Positions 1 through 14,089 of a stretch of DNA of 64,000 bases are shown here, piece by piece (within the stretch, counting starts at the first letter, position 1; the number at the start of each line of letters is the position of its first letter). The notes under the pieces were generated by a model, which saw only the letters and a program-made list of their open reading frames with translations, was not told where the DNA came from and ran no database searches. Where the stretch lies: positions 22,721,001 through 22,785,000 of the forward strand of contig NC_058498.1 in the NCBI RefSeq assembly GCF_020382885.2, read 5' to 3'. The stretch comes from Scatophagus argus (lineage: Eukaryota; Chordata; Actinopteri; Scatophagidae). The translations under genes and the position numbers were made by a program.

Positions 1-3000
1 ATGTTGTTAGCTGGAGGCTTTATTATGTCATTTCCTCTTGCTGTTGTGACTCTTTGTTTTTACTCTGCCAAGTTAAACAGGCTACAGCAACAGGGTTGCA
101 GCCATGTTGTAGGGCACAACATAATATTAATACACAAAAAAAGATTAAAAAAATGTTTTAATTGACATGCAAGTTGGCCATCAAGAAGATGGGACAAGAC
201 AAAAATGCCCCTTTAGGGGGAGCTCAAGAGTTTACAGTATTTTAAATGATATTTTGAAACCAATATTTTTCCAGAACTACATTTACATTTGATGGGTATA
301 ATTTACACAAAAGGGCACGTTTTAGTATTTTGTGCATGGATAATTAGAAAGTCCTTCAATTCTGGAATATTCCATTTCTGCTGCTTTATTGATTGATTGG
401 TTTTACTTACAAATTTGACCAGGCTGGCTCACAGCAAACTTAACAGCAGTGACCACACAAGTAGCTCCCATTGATTTTTCCATAGGTGAACTGCATCAAC
501 AACAAAACATTATGGAAATAACACTGTACATGGAACGTATGGTTGTCCTTTTCCTAATCAATAGTTTGTGGCTTTCATTTCAAACACCGACCAGTTCATT
601 TCTATGTCTGGGATTGTGTATTGACCCTTTGTGAAGGGAGAGAGTAACAAACATGGCTAATGAGGCTATATTGATTGTGGCTGCTGTGACAGCTATTAAT
701 TAGAGACTGAGTGGGAACTGTGGCCATATGCTGAGGTGGGCGGAAAGCAATGGTCTGTCATGATCTGGCTGAACTCCTTCCACTACACCCACCCACAGGG
801 TTGTTAGGGAGCCTGTGTGCTCAGACTATCTTAACCCTGGATGTTCTGTGTGACTACATACAAAGAATCACGTACATATAAGGCTGAACAACTTGAGCTA
901 GAGATTAAAGCTGATTGGTAGCAGCACAATACTGTTCTGACAGATGATTTTTGCAGCCTGCACACCATTCATCCATTATGCATGGTCATAAAGCTATCCC
1001 TCAGAGGTTGCTGTTTAATGGGCTGCTGTGCAGAGCTGAGAAAGACACGAAAACAAAGAAACAAAAGATGGAGAGGGCTGGAGAAGTAAATGACAGCAGA
1101 TATTTATGCCGAGTTTGCCTGGCATCACTGAGAAATATATAACAGGCACAGAGTATGTGCATGAAGAGTGATCCAGATAAATGTTGAAAGAAGCGACCAC
1201 CTTAGAGAGTTACGCGTCAGCAGCAGTCCAGCATGCCTCTACGCTTGTCACACACTCTCTGCGGGAAAAAAAGGATGCCACACTGTCTGCACAGACACTA
1301 CAAAGATCTGACTCATCACAGTCCAGACAGCAGGCAACCCCCCCACCACACACACTACCCCCCAACCACCTCCTCCATCCCCACACAGACATACAAAGCA
1401 TGCTGACTCAATGCTGCGACATTAACATTTGGGTACATTACTTAGTTAGCAGCAGTTGTTCTGTCTGTCATGATGCTGTAAACAGAACAATCTCACATGT
1501 CCACATGCTAACAGCAAACATTAGTTTTATTTGAAATATAGGCACATGTTACTCCTGCAAGAACTGCAGCTTCCTGTCAGGGGAAACCCCCCTACCATAT
1601 CTGAAGCAGCAAGTTAGAGCTGTAATGTGTAAAATATCCGAGAAGGGCTAATACATAAATTTGGTCTAATTCAACATCAACTCAGTTTATAGGTAATAAG
1701 TTATACCTGCAAAGCCTACTACCTGCAGATCAAATTAATAATTGTAGTTCTCTCTCTGTCTCTTGTATTGCTGTCTGCGTGTGGACTTCAATGCTAGTGT
1801 TTTTGTTGCATTAATATGCAGAAGCAGTTGTAATAAGCCAACTAAATGTCAACAGTTGGCTACTTATTTATGACCTGGCAATACAGTTAAGGATGCTGTG
1901 CACTCACGTATATAAAATACTGTATATCATCATTACTCCTGAATGAGTCCATGATACTCTATTTTGAAGATAATTTTTAAATTAATATTCAAAATACTTC
2001 AGTTTCACCACTAATGTTTCAATCCCTGTTAGACTGAGGCTATGTTAAAGGTCAGATACATTCAATTAAAATAGAATTTAATCTATGACATGATTACAGT
2101 ACAGAAACTACAACAATAAGGCTATAACAGAAACGGAGTTTAGAAAAACTGTAATAACGTTAACATGAATTGGTAAAGATGAAGCTCAGTCTCAACAGAT
2201 GGTGACAATGCAGCATCAGCCTGGCTAATGGACGCTAAAGTTTTTATTTGCGACCACCTGCTTTTATACACGGAATCTTTAAACTGTGTGTTTGAGGATT
2301 CTCTGCAGTGTTATGAGGAAAAAATAACCTTCGTTTTTATCACTTGTTGAGGAAAATAAGCAAGAGCAGGAACACTGCTGTTGCTAAATCAAACGCATTT
2401 ATATGTGATTGTAAAATATGAAGAAAAGAAACAGAATCTTCATGTGAACCAGCCAATATTTCTAGCTTACGGGACTTGTCAGTTTCTTGTATTTCAGCGG
2501 AAATAGCTTCTCTCTAGGGATCACTGAATGACACTTCTTAAGCTGTCACTGGAAGGCTGAGGTGGCCTAGAAAACGAAGCGACGCTGGTGGCTGTCCCCT
2601 GAGGTTGGCTGTTTCTACTGCTTTTCGCTGTGCTTGACAGTTATTGTCTCTAACATGCAAGGGCACAGGCAGGAAGCAGCTGAGATGAGGCTGCGTTCGG
2701 CCAAAATTAGCCAAGCATCTGTCACAAAGATAGATACAATTAGCGAAACACAATAATATATAATAATTATAATATAATAATAGACCCATGAGGTGGGGAA
2801 GCATTTTTACCACTTCAGACAACCAGGGAATATGTTTGAGTTTACTTTCTATTAATGATCTACATTTGGGTTCCTGAGACCTCCACATGTCCTTGAGGGG
2901 CTTCCCTTGCTGAGTTTAATTTTACTTATGAGGAATGCCACTGTGGACTTCACCTAATTTCACTCACATCAAACTGTTCCGTTAATGTTCTAAAACATCT

Positions 3001-5510
3001 TCCCCAGAGGAGGATGAGCAGGGCAGCATCACAGCAAATACAGCTCTGCCATGTAATATCAAGCGGCAAGACATGAAGCATCTGCTGATGTTAAAGCAGA
3101 ATGAATGATGTTAAAGGAGCCCACGCCATGCAAGCAGGTCTCATCGTGAGATGGAGGTAGAAAACCAGCCAAATGTGCCATAAGAGGCTGACAGGGAAAC
3201 AGGAAATGCTTATGTAATGTAAGGTGAGAATAAACTTTTGCAGGCTCAGGGACAGCCTCTGTTGAATGTGCCAGCTAGATGTATCACGGACGTGGTTGCT
3301 ACAGCAACCGGGATCAGGAGGGTGGTTGATCTCTGTCGAGCATCAAGTGACTTTATGATTCAGTCCGAAAAACCTTACGGTATGCTAATACCTGCACATT
3401 AACACTAATCTACACGGAATATGAAGGTCAGAAGATTAAGTATAGGCTATAAGGGTAATCCCTGACAGAGTCGCTTCTACGCCGTAACGTTCATGTGTAT
3501 AAAGACGTACAAAGACAGAGCCGGAGTAGATTCCCTCTTGGACTTTACAGCAGAGTGAAAAGGGATTTCCCCAGAAGCTTACCTGGATGTACAGAGGCTT
3601 TCTGAAGAGCCCCCATGGAAACAGATCTCTGGCCATGGCAAATGCAGAACATCTCACAAAAGCCGCTGAAGGGGGGGAAAAAACATCGGCCGTACACTTC
3701 ATACGGTGTCAGGCAACGCCTATTGAGCTAACCCTGGAAATGTTCCAAATAGAAAACATTATTAATTCTGTCGGCGGCACCGTCTGTGTGCGTTTGGATG
3801 CAGCGAGGCGGCACACCGAGCTGAGCCGCCGACTGCAACGAAGTGAGCTTCATATTGGCTATGATCTCTGCTGGGGCGTTCTGACCAATTACAGCAGGGG
3901 GGTGGCTGACACTTTGTAAGCGTCTGTTAGTCAGTTTAAAGAATAGGTTAGTTTACATGCCGAGTATGCTTGTTTCGAGCTTTGTGTTTGTGGTCTTTCC
4001 TCCCTTACTAACCGCTCCAATTTTAGCCCGTCACTGTAACGACAAACTGCCATGTGATCATCAAGTATAAATACAAAGTAGGTTATGTTCTAGTTACAGA
4101 CCGTTTGGTCATGGCCCTGGCTGCTTTTTGGACTAAGTTGAAGTTATTTTTCATATTACATGTAAAAACGTGGGCATTGGTTATTTTATGTGAAGTCATA
4201 TCATTTTTAAAGACTCTGTGCAGCAAGATTTCAGATGTGAATTTAACATGTTAGCAACATCTCACACGTGAAGTTTACACAGAAGCAGACACCAGTGTGT
4301 AGTACTGCATTAGGAATCATGTAGGCCTGTCACATGCTAATTTCAAAGGCGCTTTACAATGCTAAAGATAAACTGCTTCATTCCAGTCTTTGCAGCAAAA
4401 TCACTTCCTTAAAGCTGCACAAAGCAATATTTTTTTTAAATAACCACGGCTCAAATGACGACATGCAGTGTGTTAAGGGGTCACCCATAGCCACAGTGAC
4501 AGAGTTATAGAGAATTATCACTGGACTGCAGTTCCTCTCAGTTTTCTGCTGTCTTTCACCTCATTGTTTTGGGTTTGTAGTCCATAACTTTACTGCTTAG
4601 TTCAATGTCAAAGCTGTTATCAGTGTGCTTTCTAGTCTCAGCAGGCAGCTATTAAACCCACTGTTGCTACAAACCAGGAGACAGACTCTGAACATCTGTC
4701 AACTAGCAGCTGAAGAGCCTGATATTTCCCTCAGGAGTTGGCGGAGAGCAAAACAGATCTGAAAGGAGAGTGAATGTTGGGCTGACATTCATCTGGACTC
4801 CTAATGAATCCTAATGTTCTCACTATCTGTCGGATGTTTTATAGACAATTAACATTCTTAATAACGTTGTAAGGTAGATGGTTCTTTAGTGATTTGGCTT
4901 TGCCTCTGGATCATTATCAAAGTGACACAAAGGCTATACTGTAAACCTGCTGTTGTGATAGGTAGGCTAAAGGGAATAATCATGTTCCTGCTGCTAAGGT
5001 TGTCCTGTCTCTCCGCTGTTGCAAATAACTATATAGAAAAACCCCATTTGATCACAAAAACACAACTCTGTAAAATGATAAGACAGTATGTCTTACATAA
5101 AGTTATCAGTGTGAAATGTATGGCTGAATGCAGTGTATGAAACTTTAACATTTTGCTCTGCTACATTTTAAAATAAATGATCTACACGTTGTACCTCAAT
5201 GTGAACTTCAAGAAGACTGGCCTCAGGGGAAATTTGTGCCTGGCTGGTTTGAAAAATAACACACACACAAACAAAACGTAACTTCAGGCAGACTGTCTCG
5301 ATGGGAGGTGAGACAGACCTGTGAGACGCTGCTCAGGGACGAGTCTCACAGCTCAGAGGGAAGCTTGCAGCAGGGGAACAGGATGGAGAATGGAGAAGCT
5401 GATACTGTCATTTCTAAAGTGGGATCATGAATCAACTTATCCTTCTTTTCATTTAGATTTTATTTTATTTAAGGTTTAGCCTACATTTGTATTAAATTTA
5501 TTTAATTTAG
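1..5510. other. gene-poor stretch, no supported gene
   Basis: No exon or recognisable protein similarity was found on either strand; the open frames present are short and low in complexity. Around 3700-3900 the sequence is richer in G+C and CpG than its surroundings and contains ATTGG (inverted CCAAT) motifs at about 3855 and 3887. This could be a promoter-like island, but no exon can be tied to it. Confidence 0.5.
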
Positions 5511-5514
5511 TTAA

Positions 5515-5612
5515 AGAGTTTGGTCTAGACCTGCTCTAATTGGAAAGTGTCATGAGATAACTTTTGTTGTGAATTGGTGCTATGTAAATAAACTGAATTG
5601 AACTGAATTTGT
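5515..5612 (+). mobile_element. L2-clade LINE 3' tail fragment
   Basis: The text running from 'tggtctagacctgctcta' through 'ggtgctatgtaaataa' to a short iterated ctgaatt/aactgaatt tail has the form of the 3' end of fish L2-type LINEs, as I recall that family. The same kind of tail, in reverse complement, ends the longer L2 copy near 17.7 kb. No reverse-transcriptase coding sequence is visible upstream, so this is a 5'-truncated insertion. Confidence 0.6.
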
Positions 5613-8600
5613 GAACCTATCCTAACAGTAAGGAAGCAGAACAGGTGTGTTATCTCCTGTCATGACACAGAATTATGACAGATGAAGGGCACAAATCAAA
5701 TTTGTCCATAATTGTGGACCTAAGCTGCCTGAAGTTTGCAAGATTCCTAAAATTCTTAATCTAATATATTTGAAAAGGTTTCTTTATTGATTCTGCTGCC
5801 TCTTCTTGGAATCTTACAAATGAAGCCGTACAAGACCGTAAGACTGCGTCTCAAGAGGAAGCGCCAACAAAATGTAATGGGCACTCAGTTATACAGCACA
5901 TTAGCGTGTGCATTATCATCCATCAAAGCAGACAACAGTCTCATTTTCTGTCATTGTATTTCATAAAAAAAATATTGCCAAATGTGAAAACAAAAACAAA
6001 AAATGACAGATTTAATTACACAACAATAAAGATTTCATGCAATACAAAAGAGCTGTGACAGTTATATTGCTAAATTTGTTCTAGACAGACCATTAGAAAA
6101 GACAGAAACAAAGCTGGCATCAGTGCCTGGAATATTGGATTTGCTGGGAAAGGAGCTTAGAGTTTGAAGGAGAGTTAAAGGAGCCAAGGAGACAGAAAAT
6201 GCATGCAGAAAAAGGTGTTTCCTGCCTTTATGTGATGCGGATTACCTTGAGGCACTCTGAGTGGGTAGATAAAAAAATCTATTTCCATACAAGAACAAAC
6301 AAACAACAACCTTGCTGACGCAGAGGCGAAGAAAGTGGCACCACTGGAGTGCACGGAGAGTGTGGCAGAGAAATACTGAGATAGATGGGCTTTTCCAGTC
6401 GGACAGAGTCCTCTTTTGGAGCCTGAAAGCTAATTATATGCACAATGAAGGCCATCTCCACAAACATAACCTTTCAGATTAATTAGTGATGGAAAACATC
6501 TGTAGAGATTTCAGATTTCCATGTTTAAATTCAGTTTGCCTTTCATTAACAGCAATAACCCCTGTTTAGTCTTCCAGCCCACACCTGCTCATTACCTTGC
6601 TGCTCCATTAACATCCATCAAAACCAAATAAGCAGCCCAGGTAATAAATAACAGGATGTGTCTGTCATACAGAGATAATTCCATCCATTCCTGATTAGGA
6701 ACAACAGATGTTTGTGAAGGATGATGTCTGAGGTTGACTACTAACTTCAACGTGGGTGTTACAACTGTTTCTCAAAAGAGACATGTTGCTTTATTGAACA
6801 TTCTTTGTTGAAAGGGAGACAGCAGACAGACTCATAAGAAATAACTGTTGTTAGTGGTCCCCCTCCTGGTGACATTCCTGTATTACATTTTTACAGCCAA
6901 GTCAAAAAGATATGAGTATTCAGAATGTGTGAGAATGGGTTTACAGCAGGGATGCGTTGTTTTATGCAGAGGCAAAGCTTTTCCAGTGATTCCTATCTAT
7001 TCAGCTGCATCAGATGTTTTCAGATTGAGAGAACTGCTAGAAAGAGTAAAGAGCTTCCATGTGGAGCAAAGTAAGACTACCAGGCCTTGAAAGAATAAGT
7101 CTGGTGATGGATATTTGTTATTATCAATGACCCTCATTAAAAGACCAAACCCAACAATGAACTGATGTTACAAACAAGTATTGTGTGTGCATTTAAAGCC
7201 TGGTATATCTTATTCCTTATGAAAATTAAAAATACATCAGTGAGCCATACCTTTGAACTGGATGACATGTTCCTTCATTAAGTTGAACACATACACTGCC
7301 ATTTATTGTGACTCAGTCAAATTATGTGACACACACCAAACAGGGAAGTAAACAATTGTGGGACAGACTAACTTGTGGGATTTGTTGAAAAGAAAAATCT
7401 AGAATATTGCCAGGCTAATAATTTCAATGGATTGAATGATGATTGTGGCACAGACTCCTTTCATGTGAACGTGTAAGAGGACTGGATAAATGGGTTAGTC
7501 CTATGAAATCCTCTTGTATTTTGTGAATTACTTGGGAAATACATCCTCTTTGTTCACACTAACACAATGGTACCTTTTAAATATGATCCAGTTGCATTTA
7601 AACCTGAATTGTTCCAGTTAAACCATCATCCACTGATCAAACATCTCTCAGTCAAATGTAAGTAATGCATGTAGGATGTCAGTTTGACATAATATTCCCC
7701 ACATATGGAAAGACAAATTTACTTATGGAACAGCATTTCTGGAAATATGCTGTTCTCACGTAAATTTACATACCAGATGCTGTTCTTCACTTTGAGTGTG
7801 TTTTATGTAAATGTGATGACTAATGATTTCATCACGAGCCTGTAAAATGAGACAGTGAAAGGCTGTTTAGATTAACCCTTCAATTTCCCACCATCCTTTC
7901 TGATGAGACTGAGCTTTTGAGAGCATATTTAGGCCCCCAAGCATTGCATGATTAGGTAAACACATGGCCAGATGGATGTACTGAAGACAGAGGGGAGAAA
8001 CTCAGCTGAAGCTCCACAGTGAGCTGAAGGTCAGGGTCAGATCAACAATGCCATATGCTTTTCATTGTCATGTGCATGTACGGGGATTTCTGCAGCACAA
8101 TCGCTTCATTGTCCATAAAGTGCATCAAATGCATTCACTCATATTCAAACACAGCAACCTTTTATGGGTCGCTCCTTAAACTGAATAACCCCAAGGGTAG
8201 GCTGTGTTTCTTCTTGAAATAGGTCTCGTATAATTTCATAAATGTTGTTCCTTCTTTTCAGTTTGAAAATGACATTGCTCCATTGTTTAGATGAGTGAAA
8301 ATGTGACTGTGGTTGAGCAAGATGTTGTTGTTGTTTTATTCATGATAGCCTACAATGTAATATTTTTTGTTTTGACATTCAGCCTTGAAACGGAGGTTCA
8401 ATTGTCGCGGGGGAAGAAAGCGATAGCAACAACAGACAAGAGCAGAAACACCTGAAAACTACAACATGTAACATTCATTCCAAAGTATCAGGTTAGTAAC
8501 AGATTATAGTAACTGATTAATGTTTCTTATAATGCCTCTGTGACATGGCAAGTGTGTATGATCCCAATTCTCCTCAGAAGCTGACTGTATATTCTATCAT

Positions 8601-9320
8601 CTACAGTTTCATAAGGTTTAGGTTTTTACAAAATGAAAGTAATTTTTTTTGTGTTTCTGCATGTGACCTGCAGTAGTCGCACAGCAAGAACAAGAAAAGA
8701 AGCCACAGAAAGCCCTGGAGAGTGAGTAATCTTCATGCAGGGGAGTAAGAAGAACATGTTGGAGAGTAAGAATAGGACTAAAAACGTAGAGCAACATGAA
8801 TCTCTCATTAAACTACAATATAATTTATCACGGACCAGCCTATATTTATGTCTAATCGCTGCAATCAGAAGCTACTGATTAGCTCTGCTTGACACCAGAG
8901 ACATGTGCATACGACAGAAGAGGAGCTGAAGAAGAAAGTAACTGAGCACCAGAAACACAGTTTTCATCAGTCAGTGTGCAGCTGGATGTGATGGCCCCCT
9001 GTTGGTACTTGTGCGGTAAATCTTGTCATCATAAATACAGTTAGAACACAGAACACTCCCTCTGCTCCTCTCCTCTCCGCCCACTGCAGAGCACAGCCGG
9101 TCACCGAAACACCAAATAGGCTGAGGACAGGACAAAACCCTATGAGTAATATCATTTTGAAATGATGAGAAATGTGATGCAACCTTGAATAACATGGTCG
9201 ACCCACTGCTACACAACACTTCTGACACTTTTACGAACAGCGAACAACCAAACAACCAAAAACACACAACCCTGTCTACATCAGTGGAGCTGAGGTGAAG
9301 CAGAAGGATAGCTTTAGGTT
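5613..9320. other. gene-poor stretch, no supported gene
   Basis: No convincing exon was found. A short frame near 6950-7075 ends at a GT-containing site but has no supporting neighbour exon or recognisable similarity. The composition is AT-rich with no clear repeat boundaries. Confidence 0.45.
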
Positions 9321-9329
9321 TGTAGGGAT

Positions 9330-9895
9330 TAACATCCTGGGAAACCCATCATGGTCATTATACATCACATCCTGGTAAAGAAAGCTTAGGAATGACTACA
9401 CTTTTTAAAATAAACTTAAGGAGGTGAATTGCCAAGTTCTTTATAACTTTTCCAGAAGAGCAACTGAGAGCATCCAGGCTGGAAACATCACAAACTGGAA
9501 TGGTTTGCTCACTGCCCAGGACAGGAAGGCTCTGCATTGGGTGATTAAAGCTGCACAAAACATCATTGGTATCCATCTACCAAAGAGCTCAAAGGAAGCT
9601 AAAAGAAAAGAGACACCCCCCACTGCAGCCTGTTCAACCTGCTGCTGCCTGGCAACAGATACAGAAGTACCTGCTGCTGTGCCACCAGACAGATAGAGGA
9701 GCGTGACACTCTTGAACTCATCCCCCACACTCCACCATGACAAGCTTATTGTTGGAATTATTTATTCAATAGTTTACATAGGTTTTGTTTTTTTGTGTGT
9801 AGCATAGGGAAATATAACTGGAGATTTGATATACAATCTTGTGCTCTATAATGACAATTAATGTAATCTTGAATCTTGAGACAAGAATGAAATAT
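9330..9895 (+). mobile_element. Rex1/CR1-like LINE, truncated 3' end with decayed ORF2 C-terminus
   Basis: Translation at about 9424-9600 gives a peptide like the C-terminal ORF2 segment of Rex1/Babar-type LINEs, with FSRRATESI, AQDRKALHWVIKAAQNIIG and LPKS. The match continues in another frame at about 9627-9730 with LFNLLLPGNRYRS and ATRQ, so the copy is frameshifted. It ends near 9890 with a duplicated AATCTTGA-type tail, typical of the 3' ends of these elements. Most of the reverse transcriptase is absent. The family assignment rests on recalled fish LINE proteins and was not checked by search. Confidence 0.65.
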
Positions 9896-11470
9896 AAACT
9901 ATGCTATTAATGTTTCATGAAGCTATTTAAGGTTTATTCACATTAATAATGTGTGTAAAGACTGGAATAAAACAGCAACCACTGAAATTTGCAATCAAGA
10001 AATTGACTTAATAACTAAATGCCTAAGAGGTAAAATACTAAAAAAAACTTAATTTGATATTTATACTTACAGTACATAATAATACATACTTTAAAAGAAG
10101 TACAGACTTCATTACTGTTTGATAAAATATTTATTAATATTTAACAGATCAATTACCTAGTTAGCGAACATTATTTCTTCTCTCTGATGGACAGTTCAGC
10201 CTTGTTAGAGCTGCAGAGCATCACCATTTACTGATATCTCTAAAGGAACAGCATCTGGGGAAAAACTATGTGCTTTCCTACTAAGATGAGCTGATCAATA
10301 CAGTTCCACATACAATTAGATATGAAGCTTCAACCAGGAGACAGCTAGCTTAGGTAAGCACAAAGCCTGCAGCTGTCTTGGCGTCTCTACAGCTTGCTAA
10401 TAACTCAAGCCAGTCCATTTCCTCCTGTTTCCAGTCTTTATGGTAAGCCAAGCTAACTGTCTCTTGGCTGTAGCTTCATACTGAGCAGACAATGTATGAC
10501 AACAGAAAGATCAGAGTATCGATCTGCCCCTTTCAGTCTCAGGAAAAAAGCAAATAAGCATATTTTGTAGAAGGTCTATTTGTTTTTGTGATCTACATTG
10601 CTCTTTAGAAACTAATGAAGGGTCATGGGTCACTTTGTAAGTCGGAAGGGTCCACCATAAATGATTGTAAATTATTGATAAAGGGTGCACTGACTACAAT
10701 AACAAGCACAAGCTTTGTTATTGTCTAATGTTATTAAAGGTGCAGCACTTGAGCTGTAATACATGATATGTTGATGTTATGATATGTTGTTACATGATCA
10801 GTAATAGAGAAAACAGCTATTCAGGGTGTTTGTGCCTGCCACACTTGAATGATGGCTTTCTTTCTTCCTATAGTGTTTGTTTTTTCATTTATGTATGACG
10901 AACCTGACAAAATACAGTATGTTTGATTTACATGTTCAATACCATCTTGAATAGCCCACAGTTGTCACTACTTTGGTTTCATTTTGTTCATGTTGTCAAG
11001 TTTCAGTATTTAGCAATTCTTCCTGAGGTGTAAATAAAGAGTTGTTTAATTCGTTTTCCTCTAAATGGACAAGCTGACTAGCTTCTGCTCTTCATAAGTA
11101 CATTGTCACCCTTGAGTTAGTGTAAAAATGAACCATTTTGCTCAAGGGCTTTGTGAAGCCAGTCTCATGACTTATCAGTTGTAACGGTTTGCACTGAGAG
11201 TTGACTGTTTGCGGATGACTTCCAGACATGTGTTGAGATTTTGTCCTATAAAAAGCCAGATACCACCCTCAGCACAGTTCGTTTGCAAACAACCCAGTGT
11301 TTCATGTGGTACCGCAGCAGAAAGAGAGGGTGGAACATTACTGGATGTAGAAATCAAGTTTAGAAGCATCATCCCTGTGTCTTATGCTCATTGAGGTTGC
11401 AGGCTGTTAGCAGGTCACTCAGTGCTATCGTGTTAAGTTGCAAGGCTTGCTGTTTCGAGTTTTAACTCTC
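9896..11470. other. non-coding stretch carrying one foldback element
   Basis: Apart from the foldback element at about 10.32-10.48 kb, nothing recognisable is present. Short frames at 11175-11394 on both strands overlap one another and show no family similarity. Confidence 0.45.
10321..10480. repeat. foldback (long inverted repeat) element, copy A
   Basis: The left arm at 10321-10365 (starting tatgaagcttcaaccagg, then agacagctagcttaggtaagc) is an imperfect reverse complement of the right arm at 10437-10480 (tggtaagccaagctaact, then tggctgtagcttcata). The arms flank a spacer of about 70 bp. The right arm contains the 'gtttccagtctttatg' and 'aagctaact' words found in the other copies in this window. 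It fits a non-autonomous foldback or MITE-like DNA element. Confidence 0.7.
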
Positions 11471-11472
11471 AG

Positions 11473-12227
11473 TATGAGCAAGTGTCACAGTGAGCTGACT
11501 CAGAAGGAGAAGGAGATGCTGAAAATCCGCAGAGACAGCGACACTAAGGCTGCAGAACTTGTCAAGATGGAGAAGATGCTGCAGCAGACCAAGAGCCTGT
11601 TGGACAAGAAGACGGAGTCTGGATCTGATAGCAAGGGCTTCCAGGAGAACATGGGTCTGTATTTCAAACTAATCATTGTAACTTGATCATTTGAATTGCT
11701 TCTCTGTGTTAAAATCTCTTGTTGATATTTGTGGTGTGTGACTGACTGAGTTTTCTGGTTGCTTGTTTGTAGTGGAGGACTTGGAGGAAAAAGTTCGCTC
11801 CAGCAGACGACACAGGAGAAACTCCCTCCATCACACACAGATGCTAGAGAGCCAGATGAAAACAGTGAAGGGCGAGCTGGTGGGCACACTGGACCACCTT
11901 CAGGAGCTGCGGAACGTCTTGCGGCGTTCACAGCAGAGAGCAGAAGAGCGCAAAGCTGCGATGGAGAAGCTTGCGGCAGGTCTAAGGTGAACCATCATGT
12001 TCTGTGGCTGCTTTTGATCTGAGTCAAGGTTTCGACCTTTTCAAGCTCCAGCACATCAAATGAAAATCAGATCTTACACCCTACAACCTGCCAACAAAGC
12101 TGTGCAGAGTTTACAACTGATAAGACTGAGCCCGTACACTGGTTAAATGGTAGAGGAGAGAGACTTAAGCTGCTGTGTTTGTCCTCACTCTGTTATCCTT
12201 CGTCTCTGCAGTGAGGCCTCCATTTGA
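11473..12227 (+). CDS. C-terminal exons of a coiled-coil protein (ccdc18-like candidate)
   Basis: Three exons are supported: 11473-11654, 11773-11986 and 12212-12227, ending in TGA. Acceptors end in AG and donors read GTCTGT and GTGAAC; the reading frame is kept across both junctions. The product is strongly charged and heptad-rich (KEKEMLKIRRDSDTKAAELV, EDLEEKVRSS, LVGTLDHLQELRNVLRRSQQ), so a coiled coil is expected, and it ends LAAGLSEASI. Ccdc18, a centriolar-satellite coiled-coil protein, lies next to DR1 in mammals and dr1 lies 17 kb downstream here, which makes ccdc18 the leading guess. Coiled coils resemble one another by composition, so this is tentative. No further coil exons are visible in the 11 kb upstream: either the preceding intron is very long or this is a truncated remnant. 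The first exon could also start at ATG 11474. Confidence 0.5.
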
Positions 12228-14080
12228 CATCCAGAGATTCAATTCATTCAAGGCTAGTCTGACATGGTAATTCACATCTTGCCTCTAACAAATGCTCTTT
12301 GTTTCATCCCTCATTTTGGTCCTACTTGTATCAATCTTAAATAATCTGTTTTTTTCCCAGTGTCTGCTTCTCCATTTTTTTTGCCTGAAAAGGGTTATTT
12401 TCAAACTATATTGAATTACAGGATTTCATGTTACTGTGATGTTCTTTTACCTTCTTAACTAAAAAATGGAGATTCCACTCCTGTGATATCGCTCATCTCA
12501 GAGGCAGCAGTGATTGTCATTTAGCTCCTGAGTACTTTTCATTTTTTTTCTGTCTTTCACATCCATTTATGAAAAGCAAATATATGTACCATTGGTTGCA
12601 TTCTCCATCTGCAGCCCTGAGAATCACCTCCATGTTATTGCTTCATGAGCCCAATTTCACTGAATTGATCCCTGAAAACAGTAACATGTAAGTTGTATTT
12701 TATAATGTAAATCTGTAAGTTAATCAACTAATTAGTATCATTGTGAAGTTATTAAATACGTACAAGCCAATTAGTCTCGTGTTGTATGTTTTCTGCACAA
12801 CAATAGCTGTATTTGTATGTGTACTATACAACAGAAAATAAGTGTGATGAACAGCGCAGGAATCATTTAGCTTTCCTGTCTTTGGTGGACAAAAATATAG
12901 GGAAAAGACAGTTCCACCAATTTGTCTGAGCTAATTTATTGCCAGAAGCGCACATGTAAATCAGTCTGATAACATGAACATTACATGGTGTATTCCAGAC
13001 AGTTTTGTACAGTTTCCTGCAGAGAAAAACACAGTTTAGTTTGGAATGTATTTTTGAGTGTCTGGTCTCCCTCTGGTGTCAGTAGGCTGTGGTGAGTCAT
13101 CTGAATGCTGTATTTGTGCCTTCCCCGTGGCTGGGATGTGATCACACCTAATTTAGCACAGTTTGCTTCACGCAGTGTCACATGCTGTGAGGCTGACCTG
13201 ACCTAGGTATTTAACCATAATTGTAAGATCACAGAAGGGGAAAGTCATATGGACTGTTCATTATGTGCAGCTGCCTCCTTGGGCTTTTCCTATTTCTGAT
13301 CTCTAATGATGGTGTCTACTTGCTTATCAAGTCCAAAACACTTTTATATCATGGATGTTATGTGAGCGTACGTATCTTTGGTTTGAGTTTGTTATGGGTG
13401 TGATGATCATGTGCCTTTATATTTAACTGATGGACAAAAAAAAAACAAACAAACAAAAAAAAAAACAGAAGACAATTTGTGATTTGGGGGAAGAAACAAG
13501 ATAATAACCACTTATGCACAAGCATCCATCAGCATGTAGTGTTCCTGACAGACTTTGGAACATCTGTACTGTTTGTTTCATCTGAAAATTGAGCAGAGGT
13601 GGTTTCGGAGACACATTTACAGGATCACAACAAATGATCATGGATGGGTGTGAAAGAGGCATCCTCAAAAGGTTCAGCTGTTCACAAGCGAGTATGGGCT
13701 GTGTAAACACAGATCATTTATAAATGATTGCATTTTGTTTTAATATACATATTCAAATGTTTTCATACCTCTAAACTGATACAGACTTGTCCATAGACCA
13801 TCACTTGCTAAGATTTGGGCTCATGGTCACCCCTCTGATAAGAATTCTGCTTGTTTTTAAATGTTTCATTTCAGAACATGTATGAAACCCATGGATAAAA
13901 TAGTCACACATTTTGTCATGGTGTTACTTATGGATAGGCGATGGGCGAAAATAAATGATTCCCATTTTGCCGTGGACCCCCTGGAGCCCCGTAAGGACCC
14001 CTAGGGGAACCTGGAAGCCACTTTGATGACCACAGGTCTAACTAATGTCTACAGCAGCAGTTCCCATCTTTTCTTGCATG
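12228..14080. other. 3' flank of the coiled-coil gene and intergenic DNA
   Basis: The first few hundred bases probably include the 3' UTR of the coiled-coil gene. An A-rich simple stretch with CAAA units lies at 13437-13466. No further exons or bounded repeats were identified. Confidence 0.4.
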
Positions 14081-14089
14081 TGTGACATG

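Noticed and set aside
11500-11931. 143-codon minus-strand frame
   Set aside because: It is antisense to the two coiled-coil exons and their intron. The plus-strand reading has proper splice sites and heptad structure.
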